A stretch of 64,000 nt of DNA from Ideonella sp. (GCF_016702655.1 NZ_JADJDO010000001.1:434001-498000); one strand, 5' to 3'. Counted from the stretch's first letter, positions 25,596 to 34,957 are shown. Notes: generated by a model not told the origin, from the letters alone. Translations and numbers: made by a program.

Positions 25596-27189
25596 TTACA
25601 AGGGCTGTCTGCCGTCGCCCGCCGGGCCAGCCTTGAGCCGCGCCGACAACGCCTCGAAAACGGCGTCGACGCGGCGCTCGACGGCCTGGTCCATGGCAAT
25701 CGGCCGGCCCCACTCGCGCGATGTCTCGCCCGGCCACTTGTTCGTCGCGTCGAGACCCATCTTGCCGCCCAGGCCGCTGACCGGCGACGCGAAGTCGAGG
25801 TAGTCGATCGGCGTGTGCTCGACGAGGGTCGTGTCGCGCACCGGGTCCATGCGCGTCGTGACGGCCCAGATCACCTCCCTCCAGTCGCGGATGTCGACGT
25901 CGTCGTCGGTGACGATGATGAACTTGGTGTACATGAACTGGCGCAAAAAGCTCCACACCCCGAACATCAGCCGCTTCGCGTGCCCCGGATAGCTCTTGCG
26001 GATGGCGACGATCGCCATCCGGTAGCTGCAGCCCTCGGGCGGCAGGTAGAAGTCGGCGATTTCCGGAAACTGCTTCTGCAGCAGCGGGACGAAGACCTCG
26101 TTCAGCGCGACGCCGAGCACCGCCGGCTCGTCGGGCGGCTTGCCGGTGTAGGTCGAGTGGTAGATCGGTTCGCGCCGGTGCGTGATGCGCTCGACCTCGA
26201 ACACCGGAAACCAGTCCTGCTCGTTGTAGTAGCCCGTGTGGTCGCCGAACGGACCTTCGAGCGCGTGCAGGTAACCCCCTTGCTCCCTGAGCGCCACCCC
26301 ATGCCCGCTGGTCCCGGTGAAGCCGGGTGCGGCGACCGGGAATCGAGCCTTCGAGCACGATCTCGGCGCTCGCCGGCACCTGCAGGCGCAGATCGCCCTC
26401 GCCGACCCCGCTCGCGGCAAGCTCGGTCCGGCTGCCGCGCAGCAGCCCGGCGAACTGGTATTCCGACAGTGTGTCGGGGACCGGCGTCACCGCGCCGAGC
26501 ATGGTCGCCGGGTCGGCGCCGAGCGCCACCGCGACCGGAAACGGCCGGCCCGGGTTGGCGAGCGCGAAGTCGCGGAAGTCGAGCGCCCCGCCGCGGTGCG
26601 CGAGCCAGCGCATGATGGTCTGGTTACGGGCGATGACCTGCTGGCGATAGATGCCCAGGTTCTGGCGCCGGCGCGGCGCGGCCACCCCCTGCGGCCCGCG
26701 CGTGACCACCAGGCCCCAGGTGATCAGCGGGCCGGCGTCGCCGGGCCAGCACGTCTGCACCGGCAGCCGCGCCAGGTCGACATCCGGCCCTTCGGACGCC
26801 ACCTCCTGACAGGGCGGTCGGCGCACGGCGGCGGGCTTCATGTCCCACAGCGCGCGCGCCATCTGGAGCAGCTTGCCGGCATCCTGGAGGCCCTTGGGCG
26901 GCTCCGGCTCCTTCAGGCTGGCGAGCAGCCGGCCCACGTCGCGCAGTTCGGAAGCGTCGGCGGCGCCCATCCCGAGCGCCACCCGCCGTGACGTGCCGAA
27001 CAGGTTGGTCAGGGCCGGAATTTTGTAACCGGCAGGCCGCTCGAACAACAGCGCCGGGCCGCTGGCATGAAGCATGCGTTCGCTCAGCGCGGTCATCTCG
27101 AGCCGCGTGGAGACTGGTTCCGCGACACGTAGGAGCTCGCCAGCTTGCTCGAGCCCTGCCATGAAGTCCCGCAGATCGCGATATTTCAT
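25596..27189 (-). pseudogene. ubiD: UbiD-type 3-octaprenyl-4-hydroxybenzoate carboxy-lyase, single-base frameshift
   Basis: The N-terminal half reads MKYRDLRDFMAGLEQAGEL ... VPASAEIVLEGSIP. The C-terminal half continues in another frame with HALEGPFGDHTGYYNEQDWF, PIYHSTYTGKPPDEPAVLG and GLGGKMGLDATNKWPGE. Removing one base from the GGG run at 26338-26340 restores one frame through VAAPGFTGTSGHGVALREQG. UbiD decarboxylates the ubiquinone precursor using prenylated FMN made by UbiX. The only defect seen is this base, so it is either an assembly error or a very recent mutation. The restored length is about 530 residues, slightly over the usual ~490-520. Confidence 0.9.
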
Positions 27190-27463
27190 ACCTATTTGAA
27201 ATTAGAGAGTGAATCTTAATGCTTGACTGGTTATGATAAGTCTTCCTAGAATTCGGCTTCGTTGATCCTACCAAGGGATTACCCGCCCCGGACCTGGCGC
27301 CTCTCAGGCGCAGCCTCGGGGCTCGGTGGCAGAACTTGCGTCGATCGGGCCGTGCCGCCCGCACGCAAAAAGGTCGCGCCGAATTATCGCCGTCGGCCCG
27401 TGCGGGCCGCCTTCCGTGTGAAGGGGCGCCGGTCGCGGCGGCGAAGCAGGAGGGAAGTTCATC
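27190..27463. promoter_or_regulatory. AT-rich divergent spacer between ubiD and lytic transglycosylase genes
   Basis: Bases 27190-27263 are strikingly AT-rich for this genome (TTGAAATTAGAGAGTGAATC, then TTATGATAAG). They probably hold promoters for both directions, though no -35/-10 pair stands out. The remaining ~200 bases are GC-rich without a gene. A strong ribosome-binding site (GCAGGAGGGAAG) precedes the GTG at 27464. Confidence 0.4.
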
Positions 27464-28411
27464 GTGAAGCATTCGCAGAAGGGATTCGTGAGCAAACTGC
27501 GCTCGACGCGCGACGCACTCGGCGGTTCGGTGTCGGTGTTCCTGCGCGACGTGGGCAACGGCCTGCTCGAGGTGAGCCACAACAGCCTGGCGCTGGTCGG
27601 GCTCGTGGTCGTGGCCGCGGCGCTGTTCGTGCTCGGCCAGGCCGACATCCGCCACAGCGTCGAAACCACGGCGCTGGGCTGGCTGCAGGCGCGCCAGGAG
27701 GCGCGCACCGATCCGGTGGAAGTCGAGTTCGAGCGCCTCGCCGAAGCCGATGCCGTGAGCCGCGCCACCGCTGCCCGCCCGAGCGACCTGACGCGCCAGC
27801 AATCCGCCGTCGCCCACTGGCTGGCCAAGCGTTACCGCGTCGCGCCCGAGCCGGTGAGCCGGCTGGTCCAGGAAGCCTGGGCGGTGGGCTCGCGCGTGGG
27901 CGTCGATCCGACGCTGATCCTCGCCATCATGGCCATCGAGTCGAGCTTCAACCCGTTTGCCCAGAGCCCGGTCGGCGCCCAGGGCCTGATGCAGGTGATG
28001 ACGCGCGTGCACGACGAGAAGTACGAGCGCTTCGGCGGCATCCTGGCCGCGTTCGACCCGGTCAGCAACTTGCGCGTCGGTGTGCAGGTGCTCAAGGAGT
28101 GCATCGCACGCGCGGGCAGCGTCGAGGGGGGCCTGCGCCACTACGTCGGTGCCGGCAACCAGGAGACCGACAACGGCTATGCGGGCCGGGTGCTGGCGGA
28201 GCAGGGCTATCTGCGCCATGTCGCCGGCGGCAAGGCCGTGCCGCCGAACACCTCGCCGGCGGCCGCTGCGGCCGCCAAGCCAGCCGCAACGCTGGTCGCG
28301 ACGCCGCCAGTGGCACCGGCCGCGATGCCGGCCCCGATTCCGGCAGCGGCGCCTGCCGCGAAGCCCGTCGCCGGGCCCGAGGACGCCGAGCGCGTCGCGC
28401 TGCTGCGCTGA
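27464..28411 (+). CDS. membrane-anchored lytic transglycosylase (SLT domain)
   Basis: A 315-residue protein from GTG 27464. One membrane anchor lies at residues ~42-60 (SLALVGLVVVAAALFVLGQ). The SLT domain has the catalytic glutamate in AIMAIESSFNPFAQSPVGAQ (near residue 158), then GLMQVMTRVH, and repeats downstream (HYVGAGNQETDNGYAGRVL). The last ~70 residues are a low-complexity Ala/Pro tail. It cleaves peptidoglycan between MurNAc and GlcNAc on the periplasmic side. Confidence 0.92.
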   Translation: MKHSQKGFVSKLRSTRDALGGSVSVFLRDVGNGLLEVSHNSLALVGLVVVAAALFVLGQADIRHSVETTALGWLQARQEARTDPVEVEFERLAEADAVSRATAARPSDLTRQQSAVAHWLAKRYRVAPEPVSRLVQEAWAVGSRVGVDPTLILAIMAIESSFNPFAQSPVGAQGLMQVMTRVHDEKYERFGGILAAFDPVSNLRVGVQVLKECIARAGSVEGGLRHYVGAGNQETDNGYAGRVLAEQGYLRHVAGGKAVPPNTSPAAAAAAKPAATLVATPPVAPAAMPAPIPAAAPAAKPVAGPEDAERVALLR

Positions 28412-28430
28412 GCGCGGGGGCGGCTGGCGC

Positions 28431-28436
28431 TACACT
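28431..28436 (+). promoter_or_regulatory. candidate -10 box for the glyA leader
   Basis: TACACT ends eight bases before the riboswitch begins at 28444, so transcription would start at the aptamer's 5' edge. No good -35 box was seen. Confidence 0.45.
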
Positions 28437-28443
28437 GGACGCG

Positions 28444-28542
28444 CCGCGCAACTGGCGATAGGGCTGCAAGCCGTGCAGCCCGAGGTGGGCCACCACCGTG
28501 GAGCGCGGACGGCAGTCGCCGCTCCCGCCGTTCGCCTGGGCA
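28444..28542 (+). ncRNA. ZTP (pfl) riboswitch upstream of glyA
   Basis: The conserved blocks of the pfl/ZTP aptamer appear in order: CGCAACTGGCGATAG, then GGTGGGCCACCACCGTGGAG, and after a variable hairpin (GACGGCAGTCGCCGC...) the hallmark CCGTTCGCCTGGGCA. The class senses ZMP/ZTP (AICAR phosphates), which accumulate when 10-formyl-THF is short. It turns on one-carbon genes such as glyA, folD and purH. Position, 68 bases before the glyA start, and target both fit. The sequence between aptamer and ATG should hold the expression platform. Confidence 0.95.
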
Positions 28543-28609
28543 GCCCCGCGTTCGAAGGCCTGCAACGCCGCGACCGCGAGGGTCTTCATCCCAGAAGAGG
28601 ACTGCCACC

Positions 28610-29857
28610 ATGTTCGACCGTTCCCAATCAACGATCGCCCGCGTCGACCCCGAGATCTGGGCCGCAATCCAGGCCGAGAACCTGCGCCAGGAAGAGCACA
28701 TCGAGCTCATCGCCTCGGAGAACTACACCTCGCCCGCGGTGATGGCCGCGCAGGGCAGCCAGCTGACCAACAAGTACGCCGAGGGCTACCCCGGCAGGCG
28801 CTACTACGGCGGCTGCGAGAACGTCGACGTGGTCGAGCAGCTCGCAATCGACCGCGTCAAGCAACTCTTCGGTGCCGAGCACGCCAACGTGCAACCCAAT
28901 TCGGGTTCGCAGGCCAACCAGGCGGTGTTCTTCGGCCTGCTACAGCCGGGCGACACGATCATGGGCATGAGCCTTTCCGAAGGCGGCCACCTGACGCACG
29001 GCATGGCGCTCAACATGAGCGGCAAGTGGTTCAAGGTCGTGAGCTACGGGCTCGATGCGAACGAGGCGATCGACTACGACGCGATGGAGCGCCTGGCTCA
29101 TGAGCACAAGCCCAAGCTGATCATCGCCGGCGCATCGGCCTACAGCCTGAAGATCGACTTCGAGCGCTTCGCCCGTGTTGCGAAGGACGTCGGCGCGTAC
29201 TTCATGGTCGACATGGCGCACTACGCCGGGCTGATCGCCGCCGGCGAGTACCCGAACCCGGTGCCGCATGCCGACGCGGTGACCTCGACCACGCACAAGA
29301 GCCTGCGCGGCCCGCGCGGCGGCATCATCCTGATGAAGGACCACGTTGCCAAGCAGATCAACAGCGCGATCTTCCCCGGCATCCAGGGCGGCCCGCTGAT
29401 GCACGTCATCGCCGGCAAGGCGGTCGCGTTCAAGGAGGCGCTCGCGCCGGAATTCAAGGCCTACCAGCAGCAGGTCGCGAAGAACGCGATCGTGCTCGCC
29501 GAGACCCTTGCCGCGCGCGGCCTGCGTATCGTCAGCGGCCGCACCGAGAGCCACGTGATGCTCGTCGACCTGCGCCCCAAGGGGCTGACGGGCAAGGAGG
29601 CGGAAGCCGTGCTCGGCTTGGCGCACATGACGTGCAACAAGAACGGCATCCCGAACGACCCGCAAAAGCCCATGGTCACGAGCGGCATCCGCCTCGGCAC
29701 GCCGGCGTTGACGACGCGCGGCTTCGGCCAGGAGCAGACGCGCCAGACCGCGCACCTGATCGCCGATGTGCTCGACCGGCCGCACGACGAGGCCAACCTG
29801 GCCGCGGTACGTGCCAAGGTGGCCGCGCTGACGCGCGACTTTCCGGTCTACCGTTGA
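28610..29857 (+). CDS. glyA: serine hydroxymethyltransferase
   Basis: A 415-residue PLP enzyme of normal length. Diagnostic segments are EEHIELIASENYTSPAVMAA, EGYPGRRYYGGCENVDVVEQ and the PLP-lysine segment VTSTTHKSLRGPRGGIIL (Lys near residue 229). It interconverts serine + THF and glycine + methylene-THF, supplying one-carbon units. A ribosome-binding site (AGAAGAGGA) precedes the ATG. It is controlled by the ZTP riboswitch upstream and followed 42 bases later by nrdR. Confidence 0.98.
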   Translation: MFDRSQSTIARVDPEIWAAIQAENLRQEEHIELIASENYTSPAVMAAQGSQLTNKYAEGYPGRRYYGGCENVDVVEQLAIDRVKQLFGAEHANVQPNSGSQANQAVFFGLLQPGDTIMGMSLSEGGHLTHGMALNMSGKWFKVVSYGLDANEAIDYDAMERLAHEHKPKLIIAGASAYSLKIDFERFARVAKDVGAYFMVDMAHYAGLIAAGEYPNPVPHADAVTSTTHKSLRGPRGGIILMKDHVAKQINSAIFPGIQGGPLMHVIAGKAVAFKEALAPEFKAYQQQVAKNAIVLAETLAARGLRIVSGRTESHVMLVDLRPKGLTGKEAEAVLGLAHMTCNKNGIPNDPQKPMVTSGIRLGTPALTTRGFGQEQTRQTAHLIADVLDRPHDEANLAAVRAKVAALTRDFPVYR

Positions 29858-29899
29858 TCCCCTTCACGACGGGTTCGACCCAACGTCCCCGCAACTTCG

Positions 29900-30343
29900 G
29901 TGCGCTGCCCCTTCTGTAGCCACAGCGAAACCCAGGTCGTCGAGACGCGCGAGTCCGACGAGGGCGATGTGGTGCGCAGGCGGCGGCGCTGCCAGCATTG
30001 CGACAAGCGCTTCACGACCTACGAGCGGGCCGAGATCGCGCTGCCATCGGTGGTGAAGAAGGACGGCTCGCGGGCCGATTTCGACCTCGGCAAGATCCGC
30101 GCCTCGATGACGCTCGCGCTGCGCAAGCGCCCGGTCAGCGTCGAGCAGATCGACGCCGCCGTCGAGCGCATCCAGGAGCGCCTTCTCAACAGCGGCGCGC
30201 GCGAGGTCACGAGCGCACGCCTGGGCGAACTCGTGATGCGCGAATTGAAGCGCATCGACAAGGTCGCCTACGTCCGCTTCGCCTCGGTCTACCGCAGCTT
30301 CGAAGACGTGGACGAGTTCCGCCAGTTGATCCGCGACATCTGA
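29900..30343 (+). CDS. nrdR: transcriptional repressor NrdR
   Basis: A 147-residue protein starting at GTG 29900. An N-terminal zinc ribbon (MRCPFCSHSETQVVETRESD, CQHCDKRFTTYERAE) is followed by an ATP-cone domain (VVKKDGSRADFDLGKI ... VAYVRFASVYRSFEDVDEF). NrdR senses ATP/dATP and represses ribonucleotide reductase genes. It follows glyA on the same strand, as in many proteobacteria. Confidence 0.97.
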   Translation: MRCPFCSHSETQVVETRESDEGDVVRRRRRCQHCDKRFTTYERAEIALPSVVKKDGSRADFDLGKIRASMTLALRKRPVSVEQIDAAVERIQERLLNSGAREVTSARLGELVMRELKRIDKVAYVRFASVYRSFEDVDEFRQLIRDI

Positions 30344-30353
30344 GCGCCCCCAG

Positions 30354-30374
30354 GGCTGGGCTTCGCCCAGCCCG
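30354..30374 (+). terminator. stem-loop after nrdR
   Basis: GGGCTGGGC-TTC-GCCCAGCCC forms a perfect nine-base-pair hairpin 10 bases after the nrdR stop. It is followed by a second small palindrome CCCCCCGTGGGGG. There is no clear U-tract, so termination could be weak or factor-aided. It lies between convergent nrdR and the MFS gene. Confidence 0.6.
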
Positions 30375-30445
30375 CCCCCCGTGGGGGTAAAGCAAACTTG
30401 GGGCGGCCCGGCGTTTGCTTGAGAGCCGCGGTGGCGATCGGGCGA

Positions 30446-31726
30446 CTACGCGCGACCGCGCAGTGCCGGCTGCGGCGCGGTGAGCCGCGCCGAGAGTGCG
30501 GCGGTCAGCACCAGCCCCAGCGCCGCGCAGGCGCCGGTGACGAGCCAGGTGTAGTGCCAGCCGCCGGCCAGGACCGCCGCCCACGCCGCGAGCGGTGGGC
30601 CGCCGAACTGGCCGAGCGCTGACCACTGCTGCATCCAGCCGACCGTGGTCGAGACGTTGCCCTCCGAAGGCGCGACGCGGATCGCGAGCGTGAAGAGCGT
30701 CGCCGGGACCAGGCCGCCGAAGGCCGAGAACGCGAACACGCCCAGGTAGCGCAACGATCCGGGAATGTCGATGCCGCCCGCAATGCCGTAGCCGGCGAAG
30801 GCGAGCGTCGCCGCGACGATCATCGCGATGTAGCCGATGACGAGCAACCGTACCGGTTGCGCGCCGCGGTGCAGCAGCCTGCCTGCCGCGACGTTGCCGA
30901 TGATGTTCGCGGCCGCCGCGAGCGCGGTGAGGCCGCCCGCGATGGTGCCGGCGACGCCCGCCTGCGCGTAGATCGTCGGCAGGAAGCCGATCACCGCGAC
31001 CCACTGGCCCGAGTACACCGCGAAGGCCAGCGCCACCAGCCACGGCCCCGGTGCAGAGAGCGTCGAGCGCAGCCGCGCCATCGTGGGCAGCGAGGGTGAT
31101 GCGTGCTCGGCGTGCGCACCGGCGTCGGGGCGGACCGCGGATCGCAGCCAGAGCGCCATCGCCGCCGTCAGCAGCGCCAGGACCGCCCACCACGCGCGCC
31201 AGCCCGCGAGCGCGATCACCCAGGGCCCGGCAAGCAGCGCCAGCGCGATCGCCGCAGGCATGTAGCTGCTCCACAGGCCGAGCATCAGGCTCACCCGCCC
31301 GGGCGCGACGAGTCGCCGCACGAGCGCCGGCGCGGCCAGGACGACGAGCAGGAAGCCGAAGCCTTCGCAGGCGCGCAGCGCCATCAGGCTCGCGACGCTG
31401 TCGGCCGCCGCACCGAGCGCGCTGGCCAGCGTCAGGATCGCAAGGCCGGCGAGCATGCTTCGCCGCGGCCCGAGGGCGTCGGCCAGCGCACCGAAGGCCA
31501 CCCCCGCCGACATGCCCGCCAGCTGCACCATCGAGAGCAGGAAACCGGCCTGCACCAGGCTGATCCCGAGCGCCGCCTGCAGCGCGGTGATCGCGGGCGG
31601 CAGCTTGCCGATGTGCAGCGCGGCGCAGACGCCGGCGACGATCACGACGAGCGCGGGGTCGATGCGCGCCGGGCGCGGGGCAGCGGCCGCGTCGGCGAGC
31701 CCGCGTCCCGTGGCATCCGGCGTCAT
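30446..31726 (-). CDS. MFS transporter
   Basis: A 426-residue protein with about 12 hydrophobic segments. The loop-2/3 motif of the major facilitator superfamily is seen as GALADALGPRRSMLAGLAIL, and the first helices hold AGVCAALHIGKLPPAITALQ. The start at ATG 31726 is the first in-frame ATG upstream of homology. The overall pattern resembles the CynX/NIMT-type group, but the substrate cannot be assigned. It is convergent with nrdR. Confidence 0.85.
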   Translation of the reverse strand: MTPDATGRGLADAAAAPRPARIDPALVVIVAGVCAALHIGKLPPAITALQAALGISLVQAGFLLSMVQLAGMSAGVAFGALADALGPRRSMLAGLAILTLASALGAAADSVASLMALRACEGFGFLLVVLAAPALVRRLVAPGRVSLMLGLWSSYMPAAIALALLAGPWVIALAGWRAWWAVLALLTAAMALWLRSAVRPDAGAHAEHASPSLPTMARLRSTLSAPGPWLVALAFAVYSGQWVAVIGFLPTIYAQAGVAGTIAGGLTALAAAANIIGNVAAGRLLHRGAQPVRLLVIGYIAMIVAATLAFAGYGIAGGIDIPGSLRYLGVFAFSAFGGLVPATLFTLAIRVAPSEGNVSTTVGWMQQWSALGQFGGPPLAAWAAVLAGGWHYTWLVTGACAALGLVLTAALSARLTAPQPALRGRA

Positions 31727-31963
31727 GGCGCCGACCGGCTCGTGTTCGTGTTCGAGTTCGTGAGTGCGGTCATGGTCGAGGCAGATCCGGCGGTCCCGGC
31801 TTGGAGGGTGGGCCCCGATTGTCGCAACCGCCGCCGGCGCCACCCCCGGATGGGGGTCCCTCTTCGCAACGGCCGCTTCTCCCCCGCGCAGGGGACGCGC
31901 CGCAGAGCGCGAATTCCTACAGTGCAGGCACCGATTCAAACGAGCACCGAGGAGGCCCGCACC

Positions 31964-32500
31964 ATGCACATCGAACCCCCGGCCCGCCAACGCGGCCTGA
32001 CGCTGATCGAGGTTGCCGTCACGCTGTCGGTCGTCGCGATCGCCGCATCGACGGCAGCCCCCGGCTTCCAGGACCTGATCGCGCGCAAGCGCCTCGAGGG
32101 CACGGCCACCCAGCTCGCCACCGACCTGCAGACGGTGCGCACCGAGGCCGTGGCACGAAACCTTGCGCTGCGCGTGAGCTTTCATGCCGACCCGGGCGGC
32201 AGCTGCTACCTGATCCACACCGGTGCCAAGGCGCTGTGCAGTTGCAGCGCTGCCGCGCCAGCCGCTTGCGCTGGCGAGGCAGTGCTCGTCAAGGCGGTCT
32301 ACCTGCCCGCCGAGCACAAGGTGGCGCTCGGCGCCAGTGCCGGCTCGATCCTGTTCGACCCGGTCCACGGCACGAGCACGCCGGCGGCCACCGCCCGCGT
32401 CACCGGCGTGCAGGGCGCGATCCATCACGTCGTCAACGTGATGGGGCGCGTGCGCTCGTGCTCGCCAGAAGGCCGCATCGGCGGCTACCGCGTCTGCTGA
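31964..32500 (+). CDS. fimT: GspH/FimT-type minor pseudopilin
   Basis: A 178-residue prepilin. A type III signal (RQRG cleaved before LTLIEVAVTLSVVAIAAS) is followed by a long hydrophobic helix and the FimT/GspH domain (RLEGTATQLATDLQTVRTEA). Two Cys pairs lie in the last third. A strong ribosome-binding site (CGAGGAGG) sits just before ATG 31964. First gene of a five-gene minor pilin operon; it acts in type IV pilus assembly initiation at the inner membrane. Confidence 0.9.
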   Translation: MHIEPPARQRGLTLIEVAVTLSVVAIAASTAAPGFQDLIARKRLEGTATQLATDLQTVRTEAVARNLALRVSFHADPGGSCYLIHTGAKALCSCSAAAPAACAGEAVLVKAVYLPAEHKVALGASAGSILFDPVHGTSTPAATARVTGVQGAIHHVVNVMGRVRSCSPEGRIGGYRVC

Positions 32501-32523
32501 ACGAACAAGCAAGGAGAACCACC

Positions 32524-32979
32524 ATGTCATTGCGCAACCGCATCCCCCGCCGCCGCAGCGCCGGCTTCACGCTGCTCGAAGTGATGATCGCGACCTCGGT
32601 CTCGGGCGTGCTCGCGTCGGTCGCATACCCGAGCGTCAGTGCAGCCCTGCACAAGGCACGCCGCAGCGAGGCGCTGGTGGCACTGACGCAGGTCCAGCTG
32701 GCGCAGGAGCGCTGGCGCTCGGGCAGTGGCCGCTACGCCAGCCTGGCCGAGCTCGGCCTGCCCGCGACGGCGATGGGCGGCCACTACCAACTCGCCGTGG
32801 CCGACCCGGCGCCGCAAGGCTACGTCGCGATCGCGCAGGCGACCGGTGCCCAGGCCGGCGACCGCCAGTGCCGCTACATGAAGCTCGTGGTCGACGGCGC
32901 CAACCTCGTCTACAGCTCCGGCGAGACCGACGCCACCACCAACAACGCAACGGCGAACCGGCAATGCTGGAACCTGTGA
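32524..32979 (+). CDS. pilE: type IV pilin-like protein, PilE group
   Basis: A 151-residue prepilin with the processing site RSAGFTLLEVMIATSVSGVL and a globular domain of the minor PilE type (QERWRSGSGRYASLAELGLP ... GDRQCRYMKLVVDG), ending in a conserved Cys (NRQCWNL) that should form the C-terminal disulfide loop. Position 2 has a Leu-Glu pair (Glu5) as required for assembly. AAGGAG precedes the ATG. Its end overlaps pilW by 16 bases. Confidence 0.88.
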   Translation: MSLRNRIPRRRSAGFTLLEVMIATSVSGVLASVAYPSVSAALHKARRSEALVALTQVQLAQERWRSGSGRYASLAELGLPATAMGGHYQLAVADPAPQGYVAIAQATGAQAGDRQCRYMKLVVDGANLVYSSGETDATTNNATANRQCWNL

Positions 32980-33647
32980 CAACCCATCCGCAGCGCGGCT
33001 TCACGCTCGTCGAGCTGCTCGTCGGCCTGGCGCTCGGGCTGCTCGTCGTCGCCGCCGGCATGCTGTTGCTGGCGCAGCAACTGCACGAACAGCGCGCACT
33101 GCTGATCGAGGCCCGGCTGATGCAGGACCTGCGCACCGCGGCCGACCTCGTGGCGCGCGATCTGCGCCGCGCCGGCCATTGGGGCGACTCCGGCGCCGGT
33201 GTATGGAGTGCACCCTCGACGCCGCTGACCAACCCGTACGCAGCGCTGGCGCCGGCTTCGGCGGCGTCGGACGCGGCAAGCTACGCCTATTCGCGCGATG
33301 CGACCGAGAACCACGCGCTCGATGGCAACGAGCAGTTCGGCCTGCGCCTGCGCAACCGCGCGATCGAGCTGCAGCTCGGCGCGGGCAACTGGCAGGCGCT
33401 GACCGACGCGACGCTGATCGAGATCACTGCGCTCACGATCACGCCCACGAGCGAGGAGATCGACCTCGGTTCGATGTGCAGCAAACCCTGCCCGGAAGCC
33501 GATGCGACCTGCCCGCCGCGCCAGATCGTGAGCAGCCTCTCGGTGCTGATCGCCGCGCGCGCGGTAGCCGATGCTTCGGTCACGCGCAGCCTCGTCTCGC
33601 AGGTTCGCCTGCGCAACCATGCACTCACCGGCGCTTGCCCAGTCTGA
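32964..33647 (+). CDS. pilW: PilW-type minor pilin
   Basis: A 227-residue prepilin with PQRGFTLVELLVGLALGLLV and the PilW domain (DLRTAADLVARDLRRAGHWG). It carries a Cys-rich patch (SMCSKPCPEADATCPPRQIV). It overlaps the upstream pilin gene by 16 bases and is followed 16 bases later by pilX. Part of the minor pilin priming complex. Confidence 0.9.
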   Translation: MLEPVTTHPQRGFTLVELLVGLALGLLVVAAGMLLLAQQLHEQRALLIEARLMQDLRTAADLVARDLRRAGHWGDSGAGVWSAPSTPLTNPYAALAPASAASDAASYAYSRDATENHALDGNEQFGLRLRNRAIELQLGAGNWQALTDATLIEITALTITPTSEEIDLGSMCSKPCPEADATCPPRQIVSSLSVLIAARAVADASVTRSLVSQVRLRNHALTGACPV

Positions 33648-33663
33648 CCCTGGAGATCTTCCG

Positions 33664-34935
33664 ATGTCCACACCCCTTCCCCGCCACCAGCGCGGCGCCG
33701 CTGCGCTCGGCGTGACGCTGATGCTGCTGTTCGTGCTCGCAATGGTCGTCGGCATGGCGCACCGCAACCTGCTCTTCGAGCAACGCTCGTCGGCCAACCA
33801 GCTCCGCTCGACGCGCGCCTTCGAGGCTGCCGACGCCGGCCTCGAATGGGCGCAGGCGCTGCTCAACCGTGGCGGCGCGATCGGCGCCGATTGCGCGCTT
33901 GCCAGCGCAGCGCCTGGCGACAAGCCCTTTCGCGAACGCTTCCTCGCCTGGGACGCTGCAAACGGGCAGTTCGCGCCGCGCACCTGGGCCGCGCCCGGCG
34001 GGCCGACAGCGCTGCAGGCGGCCTGCGTCGCGACCGACGAGGGCTGGGCCTGCAGTTGCCCGACCGACGCCGTGCCTGACCCTGCCGCACCGGAAGGCAG
34101 CGCCGTCCGCCCCGCCTTCGTCGTCGGCTTCGTCGCTGCGCCGCGCGCGGGCATGGTGGAGGTTGCCGTCACGGGCTGTGACCACTTCGGCCCTGCCTGC
34201 CAGGGGGCATCGGCTGGCGAGGCCGGCGCCACGCTGCATGCAACGCTCGCGCTGCTGCCGGCGCTGGCCAGCGTGCCCAGCGCCGCGCTGACCGCACGCG
34301 GCGCGATCGAGTCGGACGCGACGATGACGCTCGCCAACCAGGACGAAGCCAGCGCCGGCTTCACGGCGCGCGCAGGCGGCGCGATCGCGCTGCCGGCAGC
34401 CGATCTCGTGACGCTGCCGGGACGCAGCGGGCCCGATTCGCTCGCCGCGCTCGATCCGGCGCTTGCCGCGCTCGACGCCGAACGTCTGCTGACGCGGCTG
34501 CTCGGCGTCGACCGCGCGCGCTGGCAGCAGCTTCCCGGCGTGCGCAGCGTCGACTGCAGCGCCGACTGCGCAGCCGCGTTGGCTGCGTCCACCGCGCCTG
34601 AGCAAGGCGCTTCGTCGATGCTGTGGGTGACCGGCGACCTCGCGCTCGAGGGGCCGGCGGCGATCGGCTCCGCCGAGAAGCCGTTGCTGATCGTCGTCGA
34701 GGGCCAGGTCCGGCTGCAGGGTGACGTGACCATCCACGGCGCGATCGTCACCCTCGCTGCGACGTGGGACACGAGCGGCAGCACCGGCGCGCAGGTGCAT
34801 GGCGCACTCGTTGCGCTCGGCGACGTGCGCGGCGACGGCACGCCGACCCTCGTTCGCGACCCGGCCGTGCTGGCGCGGCTGCACGGCGAGATCGGCCACT
34901 TCACGCGCGTCGCGGGCAGCTGGCGCGATTTCTGA
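33664..34935 (+). CDS. pilX: PilX-type pilus assembly protein
   Basis: A 423-residue protein. The N-terminus RGAAALGVTLMLLFVLAMVV followed by FEQRSSANQLRSTRAFEAAD is the PilX N-terminal domain (a prepilin-like helix without a classical Phe at +1). The protein is more than twice as long as typical PilX (~170-200). The extra C-terminal region (MLWVTGDLALEGPAAIG, VRLQGDVTIHGAIVTLAATW) resembles short parallel beta repeats. This extended form may take over an extracellular role. Confidence 0.82.
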   Translation: MSTPLPRHQRGAAALGVTLMLLFVLAMVVGMAHRNLLFEQRSSANQLRSTRAFEAADAGLEWAQALLNRGGAIGADCALASAAPGDKPFRERFLAWDAANGQFAPRTWAAPGGPTALQAACVATDEGWACSCPTDAVPDPAAPEGSAVRPAFVVGFVAAPRAGMVEVAVTGCDHFGPACQGASAGEAGATLHATLALLPALASVPSAALTARGAIESDATMTLANQDEASAGFTARAGGAIALPAADLVTLPGRSGPDSLAALDPALAALDAERLLTRLLGVDRARWQQLPGVRSVDCSADCAAALAASTAPEQGASSMLWVTGDLALEGPAAIGSAEKPLLIVVEGQVRLQGDVTIHGAIVTLAATWDTSGSTGAQVHGALVALGDVRGDGTPTLVRDPAVLARLHGEIGHFTRVAGSWRDF

Positions 34936-34957
34936 GAATCGACGGAGGACCCTCACG

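Noticed and set aside
20672..25699. A 1675-codon minus-strand frame
   Set aside because: Only its last 233 codons (pirin) show homology. The rest is the shadow of the LysR, gluQ, FKBP and YdcF genes on the plus strand.
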